This document shows positions 35,357-43,704 of a DNA stretch of 64,000 nucleotides, one piece after another. A program made the position numbers and the translations under genes. Source of the DNA: JACQFV01 sp964593585 (GTDB lineage Bacteria > Zixibacteria > MSB-5A5 > WJJR01); NCBI GenBank assembly GCA_964593585.1, contig CAZQIZ010000007.1, positions 46,575 through 110,574 of the forward strand, given 5' to 3'. The notes beneath the pieces are model-generated. The model saw nothing but the letters and a program-made list of their open reading frames with translations, did no database searches and was not told where the DNA came from. The stretch's first letter is position 1. Each line of letters starts with the position of its first letter.

Positions 35357-36586
35357 ATGAAAAGCGAGATCCCGGTATACGCCGCACTTGACATCGGGCA
35401 CTCCGAGGTCACCGCGATCATCGCCGAAATGATCGATGGCGAGAATGTGAAGGTCGTGGGGGTCGGACGCGCCCCTTCCTATGGCTTGAAGAATGGCGTA
35501 ATTGTTGATCTGGAACGCACCACCGAGGCCGTCCGTCGCGCCGTCTCCGAGGCCGAAGGCATGGCCGGCGGCGAGATGCCGCCCCTGCACGTCAACATCG
35601 GCGGCGGCCATATCCGCAGCGTCAACTCGCGCGGTGTGGTGGCGGTCTCCCGTCGCGGCGGGCCGATCGAGCCGGAGGACGTCGAACGGGTTCTCCAGGC
35701 CGCGCGCGCCATCCCGGTGCCCCCGGATCGCGAAGTCCTGCATGTCCTGCCGCAGGAGTTCATCGTCGATGACCAGGGTGGGATCAAAGACCCGGTGGGG
35801 ATGATGGGCGCCCGCCTTGAAGTGGCGGTTCATATTGTGACTGGTAGCGCCTTGTCGGTCGGCAACATCCACACCTGCGTCCAGCAGGCCGGCTATGCCA
35901 TTGAGTCTCTCACCTTGACCTCGCTGGCCGCGGCCGAGGCGACCATCACCGAGCGTGAACGCGAAATGGGCATCGCCATCGTCGACGTTGGCGCCGGCAT
36001 AACCGGCGTGGCTGTATATGCTGACAACGCCGTCCGTCACACCGGAACCGTGCCGGTCGGCGGCCGTCATGTCACCAACGATCTGGCCATCGGTCTGCGC
36101 ACCCCGGTCGATGCCGCGGAACTCATCAAGACCGAGGCCTGCGTCGATGGCATGTGCGTCAATGTCGACTGGGAGGCCGTGGTGGCCGTGCCCGGTGTCG
36201 GTGATCAGCCCGAACGGGCCGTCACACGGCGTGTGATCGGCGCGATCATCGCCCCGCGTCTCGAGGAAATCTTCCAACTGGCGGCGCGCGAGATCCAAAA
36301 GGCCCCGACCACCGAACTGCTGGCCTCCGGCATCGTCCTGACCGGCGGCGGCGCCTGCATTCCCGGCGCCTGCGAACTCGCCGAACGGGTCTTCAATCTG
36401 CCGGTGCGTCTGGGATGTCCCCAGAACCTGCTGGGGCTGTCCGACATGATGTCCAGCCCGGCCGATGTCGGCGTGATCGGCCTGGTCCGCCATGCCGCGC
36501 GCACCTGGCGTCCCTCGGTCGCAACGCGCAGCGGGGTGCGCCGTCTGACCGGCAAACTGTCGAATGTGCTGTCGCAACTGATATAG
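35357..36586 (+). CDS. ftsA: Cell division protein FtsA (actin-like membrane tether of FtsZ)
   Basis: 409 residues. Actin/Hsp70-type ATP-binding parts are visible: YAALDIGHSEVTAIIAEM (phosphate 1), the SHS2-like 1C domain with GGHIRSVNSRGVV and LPQEFIVDDQGGIKDPVGM, IAIVDVGAGITGVAVY (phosphate 2) and GIVLTGGGACIPG (adenosine loop). The last residues, RRLTGKLSNVLSQLI, look like the amphipathic membrane-targeting helix. GAAAGGA precedes the ATG. The stop is part of a hairpin that probably ends the mraZ-ftsA transcript. Confidence 0.96.
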   Translation: MKSEIPVYAALDIGHSEVTAIIAEMIDGENVKVVGVGRAPSYGLKNGVIVDLERTTEAVRRAVSEAEGMAGGEMPPLHVNIGGGHIRSVNSRGVVAVSRRGGPIEPEDVERVLQAARAIPVPPDREVLHVLPQEFIVDDQGGIKDPVGMMGARLEVAVHIVTGSALSVGNIHTCVQQAGYAIESLTLTSLAAAEATITEREREMGIAIVDVGAGITGVAVYADNAVRHTGTVPVGGRHVTNDLAIGLRTPVDAAELIKTEACVDGMCVNVDWEAVVAVPGVGDQPERAVTRRVIGAIIAPRLEEIFQLAAREIQKAPTTELLASGIVLTGGGACIPGACELAERVFNLPVRLGCPQNLLGLSDMMSSPADVGVIGLVRHAARTWRPSVATRSGVRRLTGKLSNVLSQLI

Positions 36587-36615
36587 GTCGAATGGGACTT
36601 ATAGGACCTATTTTT
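36583..36615 (+). terminator. Terminator overlapping the ftsA stop codon
   Basis: ATAGGTC (36583-36589) pairs with GACCTAT (36605-36611), followed by TTTTG. The loop contains GGGACTTATAG and could form a smaller competing stem. It resembles the short GGTCC...GGACC motif in the murG-murC gap. Confidence 0.6.
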
Positions 36616-36618
36616 GTC

Positions 36619-36646
36619 TTGACGGTGTTTTCAGAGTCTTTATCCT
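36619..36646 (+). promoter_or_regulatory. ftsZ promoter
   Basis: TTGACG at 36619-36624, 16-base spacer, TATCCT at 36641-36646. Expected start near 36653, giving a leader of about 43 bases with AGGGGGCAGG directly before the ftsZ ATG. With the terminator just upstream this separates ftsZ expression from the rest of the cluster. Confidence 0.6.
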
Positions 36647-36695
36647 AATCGGGCAGACAGGTTCGCAGGGAACCTGAGGCAAAACAGGGGGCAGG

Positions 36696-37919
36696 ATGAC
36701 GTTCGAATTCGCGTCCGATGCGGACTCGGCAGCGAAGATCAAAGTTGTCGGCGTGGGCGGCGCCGGCGGCAACGCTGTCAACCGCATGATCGCCGCCGGG
36801 CTCACCGGCGTCGAGTTTCTCGCCATTAACACCGATTCCCAGGACCTCGAAAAATCCAAAGCGCCGGTCCGCATCCAGATCGGCGAAAAAGTCACGCGCG
36901 GCCTCGGCGCCGGCGCCGATCCCAACGTCGGGCGCCGCGCCATCGAGGAAGACCGCGACCTGGTCATGCATGCCCTCGCCGGAGCCGACATGGTCTTCGT
37001 CACCGCCGGCATGGGCGGCGGCACCGGCACCGGCGCCGCCCCGGTCGTGGCCGAATTCGCCAAACTGCAGGGCGCGCTCACTGTGGCGGTGGTGACCAAG
37101 CCCTTCGAATTCGAGGGACGCAAACGCGCCGACCGCGCCGATGATGGCATCTACGAACTCAAGCAGAAGGTCGACACGCTCATCTGCATTCCCAATCAGC
37201 GCCTCCTGGCCGTGGTCGACAAACTGACCCGCCTGACCGATGCTTTCAACATCTGCGATGAGACCCTGCATCAGGCGACCAAAGGCATCGCCGATCTGAT
37301 CACCATTCCCGGCCTGATCAACTGCGACTTCGCCGATGTCCGCACCGTGATGTATGGCATGGGCGATGCCATCATGGGCACGGGCAAGGCCGACGGCGAG
37401 GGCAAGGCCGCCATCGCCGCCCGCTCGGCCATCTTCTCGCCGCTTCTGGAGGATGTCTCGATTTCCGGCGCGCGCGGCGTGCTGGTCAACATCACCGGCG
37501 GCCCCGATCTGGCCCTGCATGACGTCAACGAGGCCTCCTCGATCATCCGCGACGCCGCCGGCGATGACGCCAACATCATCTTTGGCGCGGTGATCAACCA
37601 TGAACTGGGCGATGAAATCCGCGTCACCGTGATCGCCACCGGCTTCGGCGGCGCCCGTCCCGGCAAGCCGCAGATCGCCTTGGCCGAGGAACCGGAATTC
37701 ACCCTGCCCGCCGGACGCAAGACCGTACGCGTCGTCGGCAACGCCCTCGACATGTTTGTGCCCGAAATCCCGGTACACAACCGTCTGACCAGTCTCAATC
37801 TCGGCGAGCATGACATCCTCGCCCAACCCGGCAACGGCAACGAGGCCGACAACCTCAATGTCCCGGCCTTCGTCCGCAAACACCTAAGCAAGTCCGAGCC
37901 TGCGCCCGTCTCTGAGTAG
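36696..37919 (+). CDS. ftsZ: Cell division GTPase FtsZ
   Basis: 407 residues. Tubulin-like GTPase forming the Z ring. N-terminal IKVVGVGGAGGNAVNRMI, FLAINTDSQDLEKS, the tubulin signature GGGTGTGAAPVVAEFAK (about 109-125) and the T7 catalytic loop LINCDFADVRTVM (about 207-219) are all intact. A short linker and the conserved C-terminal peptide LNVPAFVRKHL, the binding site for FtsA, follow. It has its own promoter and terminator, unlike genes inside the cluster. Confidence 0.98.
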   Translation: MTFEFASDADSAAKIKVVGVGGAGGNAVNRMIAAGLTGVEFLAINTDSQDLEKSKAPVRIQIGEKVTRGLGAGADPNVGRRAIEEDRDLVMHALAGADMVFVTAGMGGGTGTGAAPVVAEFAKLQGALTVAVVTKPFEFEGRKRADRADDGIYELKQKVDTLICIPNQRLLAVVDKLTRLTDAFNICDETLHQATKGIADLITIPGLINCDFADVRTVMYGMGDAIMGTGKADGEGKAAIAARSAIFSPLLEDVSISGARGVLVNITGGPDLALHDVNEASSIIRDAAGDDANIIFGAVINHELGDEIRVTVIATGFGGARPGKPQIALAEEPEFTLPAGRKTVRVVGNALDMFVPEIPVHNRLTSLNLGEHDILAQPGNGNEADNLNVPAFVRKHLSKSEPAPVSE

Positions 37920-37947
37920 GATCAGTAAATCTCTCCGTGAGAATGCC

Positions 37948-37977
37948 CGGGCGGGTGACCACGCAGTCACCCGCCCG
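37948..37977 (+). terminator. 12-bp hairpin after ftsZ
   Basis: CGGGCGGGTGAC and GTCACCCGCCCG pair perfectly around CACGCA, 28 bases after the ftsZ stop. There is no T-run, but its strength and position make it the likely transcript end. Confidence 0.6.
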
Positions 37978-38008
37978 TCGCATGTCCAGTCATGGATGCC
38001 AGGGCAGG

Positions 38009-38066
38009 ATTCCCGCTTTCGCGGGAATGACGGGGTAGTAGGGTGGGTGCGCTCTTTGCACCCACC
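38009..38066. repeat. dRS3-like palindrome plus GGTGGGTGC/GCACCCACC hairpin
   Basis: ATTCCCGC-TTTC-GCGGGAAT (38009-38028) has the ATTCCC-N8-GGGAAT form, seen again at 61178-61197. GGTGGGTGC-GCTCTTT-GCACCCACC (38042-38066) has a sister hairpin at 39248-39272. These fill part of the 37920-38236 gap; the rest (38070-38220) shows nothing I can name except GAAAGG before the next gene. Confidence 0.75.
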
Positions 38067-38236
38067 GCTCCTGCCTCATGCGAGCCGAAGTCTCCTCGTC
38101 GCCCCGCGACCCTCGTCTACGCTCGGCATCTCCGAAAAGCGGGGGCCCAGACCATGGCAGCCATCGCGTGACTCTCGATAATTCCCGCGCATCACCCCCA
38201 CATCCGCCCTATCTTCCGCGCAACGAAAGGACTACC

Positions 38237-39235
38237 ATGCCCCGCCGACTCCTCCCGATTCTCGCCGCCGCGCTTATCCTCTCCTGCGGCGATGATGGCA
38301 CCAGTTCTCGCACCGATCCCGGCATCTTCGCCGAGATGACCGAAACCCTGGCCGCCGCCGAGGATGATTTCCTCGATGCCCATGCCGCCATCTATGCCAG
38401 CGCCGCTGCCATGTTCCCCGATATCGCCGCCACGCTGGGGCTGATCCCGGTCCCCTTCGCCGCCGCCCCGGTTCCGTGTCTCCCCGAGGGCACCGGCGGC
38501 CAGACTTACACCTTCAACGGCGAGGTCTATGTCGGCGCTGCCGATCCGGTCGTGCCGAACTACACCGCCCGCTTCCATCTCTACCAACTCGGCAACAATG
38601 GCCTTCCCCAGACAGGTCAGATGATCGGCTACATCGACATCACCTGCGCCGACCTCCTCGGCCCCGTCACCGAAGTCCAGGTCTATGCCGATTCGGCGAT
38701 CATCTCCTCGACCACCCTCGCCTCGCAGTCGGCGAATCTGACCGGCACCCTGCGCGATCCGGAGAGCGATCGGTCGCTCATCTATCTGGGAAACATCGAT
38801 GAGGAAGGGGCGCTCGGGATCCGTTTCCTGCTGAGTGATGAAATGCAGGCCGTCTACGAATTCCCCTTCACCGCCGAAGGCACACGCCGCCTCGAAGCCG
38901 AAATCGCCAGCGCCCCGGCGGTCAACTGGGGCCTGCGCATCAGTCTCATCGTCGATGGAGAGGACGATGTCAGCGATTCCGGCTACGCCCTCTATTATCC
39001 CGAGGGGCAATCTCTTGACTACGATCTGGCCGCCTGCATCCAGTCCGGCACCATCGACGCGCCGGTCTTCACCCAGCCGTCCGCGTCCTGCTTCGCAGGC
39101 GCCGACCCGATGTCGATCACCCGCGGCGAGCTGGACGCCCTCGCCGATTCGTATCAATCACTGCGTCGCCTCTGGCTCCATGCCGCCTTCGCCACGCGGA
39201 TTTGCCGTTTGCTCGTCCCGCAATTCGAGTCGTAG
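38237..39235 (+). CDS. Putative lipoprotein of unknown function
   Basis: 332 residues. The N-terminus MPRRLLPILAAALILSCGDDG is a type II signal peptide with Cys17 as lipidation site (lipobox I-L-S-C), so the mature protein should be anchored to a membrane by Lnt-finished acylation. The mature part is acidic and Ala-rich, with a helical segment (about 25-60), then beta-rich sequence (YTFNGEVYVGAADP, FHLYQLG, EVQVYADSAIISS). Four or more cysteines in the mature part could form disulfides. I recognise no family. GAAAGG sits 6 bases before the ATG. It lies alone between ftsZ and recG. Confidence 0.65.
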   Translation: MPRRLLPILAAALILSCGDDGTSSRTDPGIFAEMTETLAAAEDDFLDAHAAIYASAAAMFPDIAATLGLIPVPFAAAPVPCLPEGTGGQTYTFNGEVYVGAADPVVPNYTARFHLYQLGNNGLPQTGQMIGYIDITCADLLGPVTEVQVYADSAIISSTTLASQSANLTGTLRDPESDRSLIYLGNIDEEGALGIRFLLSDEMQAVYEFPFTAEGTRRLEAEIASAPAVNWGLRISLIVDGEDDVSDSGYALYYPEGQSLDYDLAACIQSGTIDAPVFTQPSASCFAGADPMSITRGELDALADSYQSLRRLWLHAAFATRICRLLVPQFES

Positions 39236-39247
39236 TCGTAGTCGTAG

Positions 39248-39272
39248 GGTGCGTGCGCTTTTTGCACGCACC
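39248..39272 (+). terminator. GGTGCGTGC/GCACGCACC hairpin after the lipoprotein gene
   Basis: 9-bp perfect stem, loop GCTTTTT, followed by GTCTTTG, 12 bases after the stop. Same design as the hairpin at 38042-38066 with three compensating base changes, i.e. the stem is kept while the sequence drifts. It is preceded by TCGTAG repeated at 39231-39247. Confidence 0.6.
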
Positions 39273-39333
39273 GTCTTTGCCGCCCCCGTATTTGTGATAC
39301 CACGGCTCGCCCCCACCCTCTATCCTTCTCCCG

Positions 39334-41430
39334 ATGCCGGAACGTCGCACCCCATCCGACTTCTGGACCTCCGAGGTCACCTACGTCAAGGGCGTCGGCC
39401 CCGCCCGCGCCCGCTTCCTGCGCACGCAGGGCATCGAGACCGTCGCCGATCTCCTTTTACACCTGCCGCGCCGCTATCTCGACCGCTCCAACATCGCCGC
39501 CATTCGCGATGTCCTCCCCGGCACGACCGTCACGGTCATGGGCCGGATCATCGCCGCCGGGGTTCTCCCCGGTCGCAAGAAGCGCTTTGAGGCGATCCTC
39601 GCCGATGGCACCGGACGGATCGCTCTGCTCTGGTTTGCCGGCTGGCGCTGGATGCAGGAGGTCGTGAAAAAGGGGGTGGTGCTGGCCGCCTCCGGCGAAG
39701 TCGGGCAATATTTCGAGGACACCCAGATTCTCCATCCCGAACTGGAATTCCTCGAGGATGTCGACGCCGACGATCTGACCCACACCGGACGCATCATCCC
39801 GGTCTATGCCAGCGGCGAACCCTGGCAGAAAGTCGGGCTGGCCTCACGCAGTCTGCGTCGGATCATCAAGCCCCTGCTCGATGGACCGGTGGCCACACTC
39901 CCCGATTACCTTCCCGACAGCGCGCGTCAACGCCATGGCCTGTTGCCCTTGCCGGAGGCGCTTGCCCAGGCCCACTTCCCCGACTCCCTCGACCGCGCCG
40001 AGGCCGCCCGCCGTCGTCTGGCCTTCGATGAGCTGCTCTTCCTCGAAATGGCAATGGCTGTCCGACGCGCCACCGTCGATGCCCGCCATGATGGCCGCGC
40101 CTGCGCCGCTGCCGGTCGCTTGGCCAACAAGATCATCAACCATCTCCCGTGGCCGCTGACCGCCGCCCAGCGGCGGGTCACCGATGAAATCACCGCCGAC
40201 CTCCAGTCGCCGCGCGCCATGCGCCGCCTGCTGCAGGGCGATGTCGGCTCCGGCAAGACCATCGTCGCCGCGCTGGCGATGTCGCGCTGGATCGAGGATG
40301 GCGCCCAGGCGGCGCTTCTGGTTCCGACCGAAATCCTCGCCGAGCAGCACCACCACAACCTGCTGCGCCTGCTCAAACCCGCCGGCATTGTCCCCACGCT
40401 CCTGACCGGCTCGCTGCGCGCCAAGCCGAAACGCGCCGCGCAGGCCGCCATCGCCAACGGGGAGGCGCGCCTGATCGTCGGCACCCACGCGCTCTTGACC
40501 GGCAAGGTCGCCTTTGCCGATCTGAGTATGGTCGTAATCGATGAACAGCACCGCTTCGGCGTCGCCCAACGCGAGGCATTGGTCGCCAAGGGGCGACGTC
40601 CCGACCTGCTGGTCATGACCGCCACCCCGATCCCGCGCACTCTGGCGATGACCATCTACGGCGATCTCGATGTCTCCGTTCTCAATGAGAAACCGCCGCA
40701 GAAGGGGACCATCAAGACCGTCTGGCGCACCGAGGAGGTCCGCGACAAGATCTATGAGTACATCCGCGATACCACCGCCAAAGGCAACCTGGTCTACATC
40801 GTCTACCCGCTCGTCGAATCCTCCGAGAAGATGGACCTCAAGGCGGCCAATGACGCCTACGATGACCTCTGCGCGCGTTTTCCCGACCGGCGGCTGGGGC
40901 TGGTCACCGGACGCACCCCGCCGGAGGAGCGCGCCGCGGTGATGGCCGAGTTTTATGGGGGCCGTCTCCACATCCTCGTCGCCACCACCGTGATCGAAGT
41001 CGGTGTCGATGCCCCCGATGCCCGGCTGATGATCATCGAGAACGCCGAGCGCTTCGGCCTTTCGCAATTGCATCAACTGCGGGGACGCATCGGACGCGGC
41101 CCCGGGCAGTCGGTGTGCGTGCTCATGCTGGGGGGACGTCCCACCGCCGTCGCCTCCGAGCGTCTCGAGACGATGTGCCGCACCGACGATGGCTTCGAGA
41201 TTGCCGAAGTCGATCTGCGTCTGCGCGGACCGGGCGAATTCCTCGGCACCAAACAGCATGGCATCCCCGAACTGAAAGTCGCGCACCTGCTGAGAGACGC
41301 CGCTTTGATCGAGCCGGCGCGCAACGCCGCCTTCGAGCTGGCCGCCCGCCCGCGCGCCGCCCTCGCTCCGCTCTGGAATGAATGGGCGCGCCGCTTCGGA
41401 CAACGGACCCGCTACCTCCACGCCGGCTGA
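39334..41430 (+). CDS. recG: ATP-dependent DNA helicase RecG
   Basis: 698 residues, normal length. RecG reverses stalled replication forks and processes Holliday junctions. N-terminal wedge/OB domain begins YVKGVGPARARFLRTQGI and LLLHLPRRYLDRS; helicase motifs follow: LTAAQRRVTDEI, Walker A LLQGDVGSGKTIVAALAM (about 302-319), VVIDEQHRFGVAQREAL (DEQH box), MTATPIPRTLAMTIYGD, VIEVGVDAPDARLMIIE and GRIGRGPGQSVC. The C-terminal RecG hairpin region is present. The ribosome binding site is weak. Confidence 0.97.
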   Translation: MPERRTPSDFWTSEVTYVKGVGPARARFLRTQGIETVADLLLHLPRRYLDRSNIAAIRDVLPGTTVTVMGRIIAAGVLPGRKKRFEAILADGTGRIALLWFAGWRWMQEVVKKGVVLAASGEVGQYFEDTQILHPELEFLEDVDADDLTHTGRIIPVYASGEPWQKVGLASRSLRRIIKPLLDGPVATLPDYLPDSARQRHGLLPLPEALAQAHFPDSLDRAEAARRRLAFDELLFLEMAMAVRRATVDARHDGRACAAAGRLANKIINHLPWPLTAAQRRVTDEITADLQSPRAMRRLLQGDVGSGKTIVAALAMSRWIEDGAQAALLVPTEILAEQHHHNLLRLLKPAGIVPTLLTGSLRAKPKRAAQAAIANGEARLIVGTHALLTGKVAFADLSMVVIDEQHRFGVAQREALVAKGRRPDLLVMTATPIPRTLAMTIYGDLDVSVLNEKPPQKGTIKTVWRTEEVRDKIYEYIRDTTAKGNLVYIVYPLVESSEKMDLKAANDAYDDLCARFPDRRLGLVTGRTPPEERAAVMAEFYGGRLHILVATTVIEVGVDAPDARLMIIENAERFGLSQLHQLRGRIGRGPGQSVCVLMLGGRPTAVASERLETMCRTDDGFEIAEVDLRLRGPGEFLGTKQHGIPELKVAHLLRDAALIEPARNAAFELAARPRAALAPLWNEWARRFGQRTRYLHAG

Positions 41431-41542
41431 ACGGAGCGTAGCAATACAGAGGAAAATAGTCCGGATAGTGATTTTGACAATCCCGCCGCATTTGCGCTTG
41501 ACCATTCTCTTCAGAATTCGTTTTGGTTGACCGTATCTAAGG

Positions 41543-41647
41543 ATAGATGCCGAAAGCGGTATCTATTCGCCCATCGACACCGCGCTGACATACCCTCAAG
41601 CGAGGGCCATAACCCCAACAGGTGCCCATTAATGGCGCCGGGAGGAA
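41543..41647 (+). promoter_or_regulatory. Structured leader of the cytochrome bc-type operon
   Basis: Three stems in a row before the ribosome binding site: ATAGATGCCG-AAAG-CGGTATCTAT (41543-41566, one G-U pair), CCCTC-AAGC-GAGGG (41593-41606) and GGTGCCCAT/ATGGCGCC with a bulge (41621-41639). GGGAGGAA follows, 5 bases before the ATG at 41652. TATCTA just before the first stem could pair alternatively with GGATAGAT. TTGACA and two TTGACC boxes lie upstream (41482-41531) without a clear -10. I cannot match this to a named riboswitch. Confidence 0.4.
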
Positions 41648-41651
41648 TTGC

Positions 41652-42167
41652 ATGCGTTTCGCAATGCGGAGTATTCCAGTCCTTGCCATTCTCCTGCTGG
41701 CAACCGCCTCATCCGCCCAGGCCGGTGATCCCCCCGGCAAGTCCGACACGCTCAAGTGGGCCGAAGCGCACAATTCCTACGTGGGCACCAACAGTTGCAA
41801 GATGTGCCACAAGGTCCAGTATGACTCCTGGGCCAAGACCAAGCACGCCGGCGCCTGGGCCGCGCTCAAACCGGAAGAGCAGGCCAAACCCGAGTGCGCC
41901 GAATGCCACATGGTCGGCAAGACCAAGACTGATTCGGCCATCGTTGACGTCGGTTGCGAGGCCTGCCATGGTCCCGGCTCGGCCTACAAGAACATGAAGA
42001 CCATGAAGGACCCGGCGCTGGCGAGCGCCGCAGGGCTTCTGCCCGTGACCGAGGCCACCTGCGTGCGCTGCCACAACGCGCGCAGCCCGCAGTTCAAGGG
42101 CTTCGATTACGCCAAGGCCCTGGCCGCCGGCATCCATGAACACAAGCCGAAGGCGCAGGCGAAGTGA
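41652..42167 (+). CDS. Tetraheme cytochrome c (c554-like)
   Basis: 171 residues. Signal peptide MRFAMRSIPVLAILLLATASSAQA, then four CXXCH heme sites: CKMCH, CAECH, CEACH and CVRCH. Motifs NSCKMCHKVQYDSWAKTKHAGAW and CEACHGPGSAYKNM match the cytochrome c554/c-prime group (Pfam cytochrome_C554), periplasmic electron carriers. Start: GGGAGGAA lies 5 bases before ATG 41652; the frame is open from 41622. The stop overlaps the Rieske gene's GTG. As first gene of the operon it is the likely soluble partner of the Rieske/cytochrome b complex. Confidence 0.88.
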   Translation: MRFAMRSIPVLAILLLATASSAQAGDPPGKSDTLKWAEAHNSYVGTNSCKMCHKVQYDSWAKTKHAGAWAALKPEEQAKPECAECHMVGKTKTDSAIVDVGCEACHGPGSAYKNMKTMKDPALASAAGLLPVTEATCVRCHNARSPQFKGFDYAKALAAGIHEHKPKAQAK

Positions 42168-42634
42168 ACCGCGGCACGGATCAGATCGTCGAACAGACTC
42201 CGGGCGCGCCGGTCACCCGCCGCGGATTCCTCGATTGGATGCTCGGCACCGGGCTGATCGCCCTGGCCGGCGCGGCGGTCTATCCGCTGGTGCGTTTCGT
42301 CATTCCGCCCCAGGTCCCGGAGGCCGAGGCCGCGCAAGTGGTCGCCGCCAAAACCGGCGAACTGGCCCCCAACACCGGCAAGATCTTCCGCTTCGGCAAG
42401 GACCCGGCCCTGCTGGTGATGACCGCCAAGGGCGACTACCGCGCCTACTCCGCCATCTGCACGCATCTGGATTGCACCGTGCAGTATCGCGGCGATCTCG
42501 AACGCATCTGGTGCGCGTGCCATAACGGCCACTACGATCTCAACGGCAACAACATTCAGGGGCCGCCGCCGGCCCCGCTCACCGTGTATAGCGTCGCCGT
42601 CCGCGGCGACCAGATCATTGTCTCGCGCGCATGA
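42164..42634 (+). CDS. Rieske iron-sulfur protein of a cytochrome bc-type complex
   Basis: 156 residues. Twin-arginine motif VTRRGFLDWML (about 17-27) followed by a membrane anchor, then the Rieske fold. Predicted 2Fe-2S ligands are Cys99 and His101 (CTHLDC) and Cys117 and His120 (CACHNG), with Cys104-Cys119 as the disulfide. Box 2 has CACHNGHYD where most have CPCHGS. It passes electrons from quinol to a cytochrome c in the periplasmic side of the inner membrane. The GTG start overlaps the upstream stop (GTGA) and the stop overlaps the cytochrome b ATG. Confidence 0.94.
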   Translation: MNRGTDQIVEQTPGAPVTRRGFLDWMLGTGLIALAGAAVYPLVRFVIPPQVPEAEAAQVVAAKTGELAPNTGKIFRFGKDPALLVMTAKGDYRAYSAICTHLDCTVQYRGDLERIWCACHNGHYDLNGNNIQGPPPAPLTVYSVAVRGDQIIVSRA

Positions 42635-43704
42635 ATACCACCGCCACCACCCGCGCCTGGAACTGGCTCGATGAACGCCTCGGCATCGGCGCCCTTCGCG
42701 ATCTGGCGATGCATAAACGCGTCCCCATGCACCGCCACTCGCTCTGGTACTACCTCGGCGGCATGACGCTGTTTTGCTTTCTGATCCAGATCGTCACCGG
42801 CATTCTGCTGTTGGTCTATTACCGTCCGACCGCCGAGGCCGCCTTCGAGTCGGTCGAGTTCATCATGACCGAAGTGCCCTTCGGCTGGCTGGTGCGCTCG
42901 ATTCATTCCTGGTCGGCGAACCTGATGCTCTTTTTCGCCTTTGTGCACATGTTCTCGGTCTTCTTCCTGCGCTCCTACCGGCGGCCGCGCGAACTGACCT
43001 GGGTCTCCGGCGCGCTGCTTCTGTTCCTGTCGCTGGGCTTCGGATTCTCCGGCTATCTGCTGCCCTGGAATCAACTGGCCTACTTCGCCACCAAGGTCGG
43101 CACCGACATCTTGGGCGAGGTCCCGCTGATCGGCCACTGGCTGCTGACCGTTGCCCGCGGCGGCGATGATGTCACCGGCGCCACCCTCACCCGCTTCTTC
43201 GGCGTGCATGTCGCGATCCTGCCGATGATCGCCACCTTCTTCTTGGTCGCGCACCTGGCGCTGGTGCAGAAGCACGGCATGAGTCTGCCGATCGGCGAAG
43301 AGTACACGAAGTCGCCGACCATCCCGTTTTTCCCCAACTTCGCCCTGCGCGATCTGGTCGGCTGGACCATCGCGCTGGGTGTGCTGGTGCTCCTCGCCTC
43401 GATCTTCCCATGGGAACTGGGGGAGAAGGCCGACCCGCTCGCGCCCGCCCCCGCCGGGATCCGTCCGGAATGGTTCTTCTGCTTCATGTTCCAGACGCTG
43501 AAATACATCCCGGCGCAGGTGTTCTTCATCAGCGGCGAGTTCCTCGGCATTCTCGGCTTCGGGTTGGGGGCCCTGCTTTTGATCCTGGTGCCGTTTCTCG
43601 ACAAACGCGCCGCACGCGAGGAGCGCAACCGTCTCCTGGCCGCCATCGGCTGGATCGTGCTGGCGTACATGATCATCTTCACCCTTCTGGCCTACGTCGC
43701 ATGA
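42631..43704 (+). CDS. Cytochrome b of a bc-type quinol oxidoreductase
   Basis: 357 residues, a single chain covering both the b6-like N-terminal half and the subunit IV-like C-terminal half, about eight membrane helices. Heme-ligand pairs are seen as SIHSWSANLMLFFAFVHMF and GVHVAILPMIATFFLVAHLA. The Qo-site loop is RPEWFFCFMF, a PEWF variant of PEWY. Motif GYLLPWNQLAYFATKVGT is typical of cytochrome b/b6. No cytochrome c1 gene follows; a multiheme cytochrome takes its place. ATGA overlaps at both ends show tight coupling. Confidence 0.95.
   Translation: MNTTATTRAWNWLDERLGIGALRDLAMHKRVPMHRHSLWYYLGGMTLFCFLIQIVTGILLLVYYRPTAEAAFESVEFIMTEVPFGWLVRSIHSWSANLMLFFAFVHMFSVFFLRSYRRPRELTWVSGALLLFLSLGFGFSGYLLPWNQLAYFATKVGTDILGEVPLIGHWLLTVARGGDDVTGATLTRFFGVHVAILPMIATFFLVAHLALVQKHGMSLPIGEEYTKSPTIPFFPNFALRDLVGWTIALGVLVLLASIFPWELGEKADPLAPAPAGIRPEWFFCFMFQTLKYIPAQVFFISGEFLGILGFGLGALLLILVPFLDKRAAREERNRLLAAIGWIVLAYMIIFTLLAYVA

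Noticed and set aside
39844..41505. 553-codon minus-strand frame opposite recG
   Set aside because: Antisense to intact helicase motifs; no start signal.
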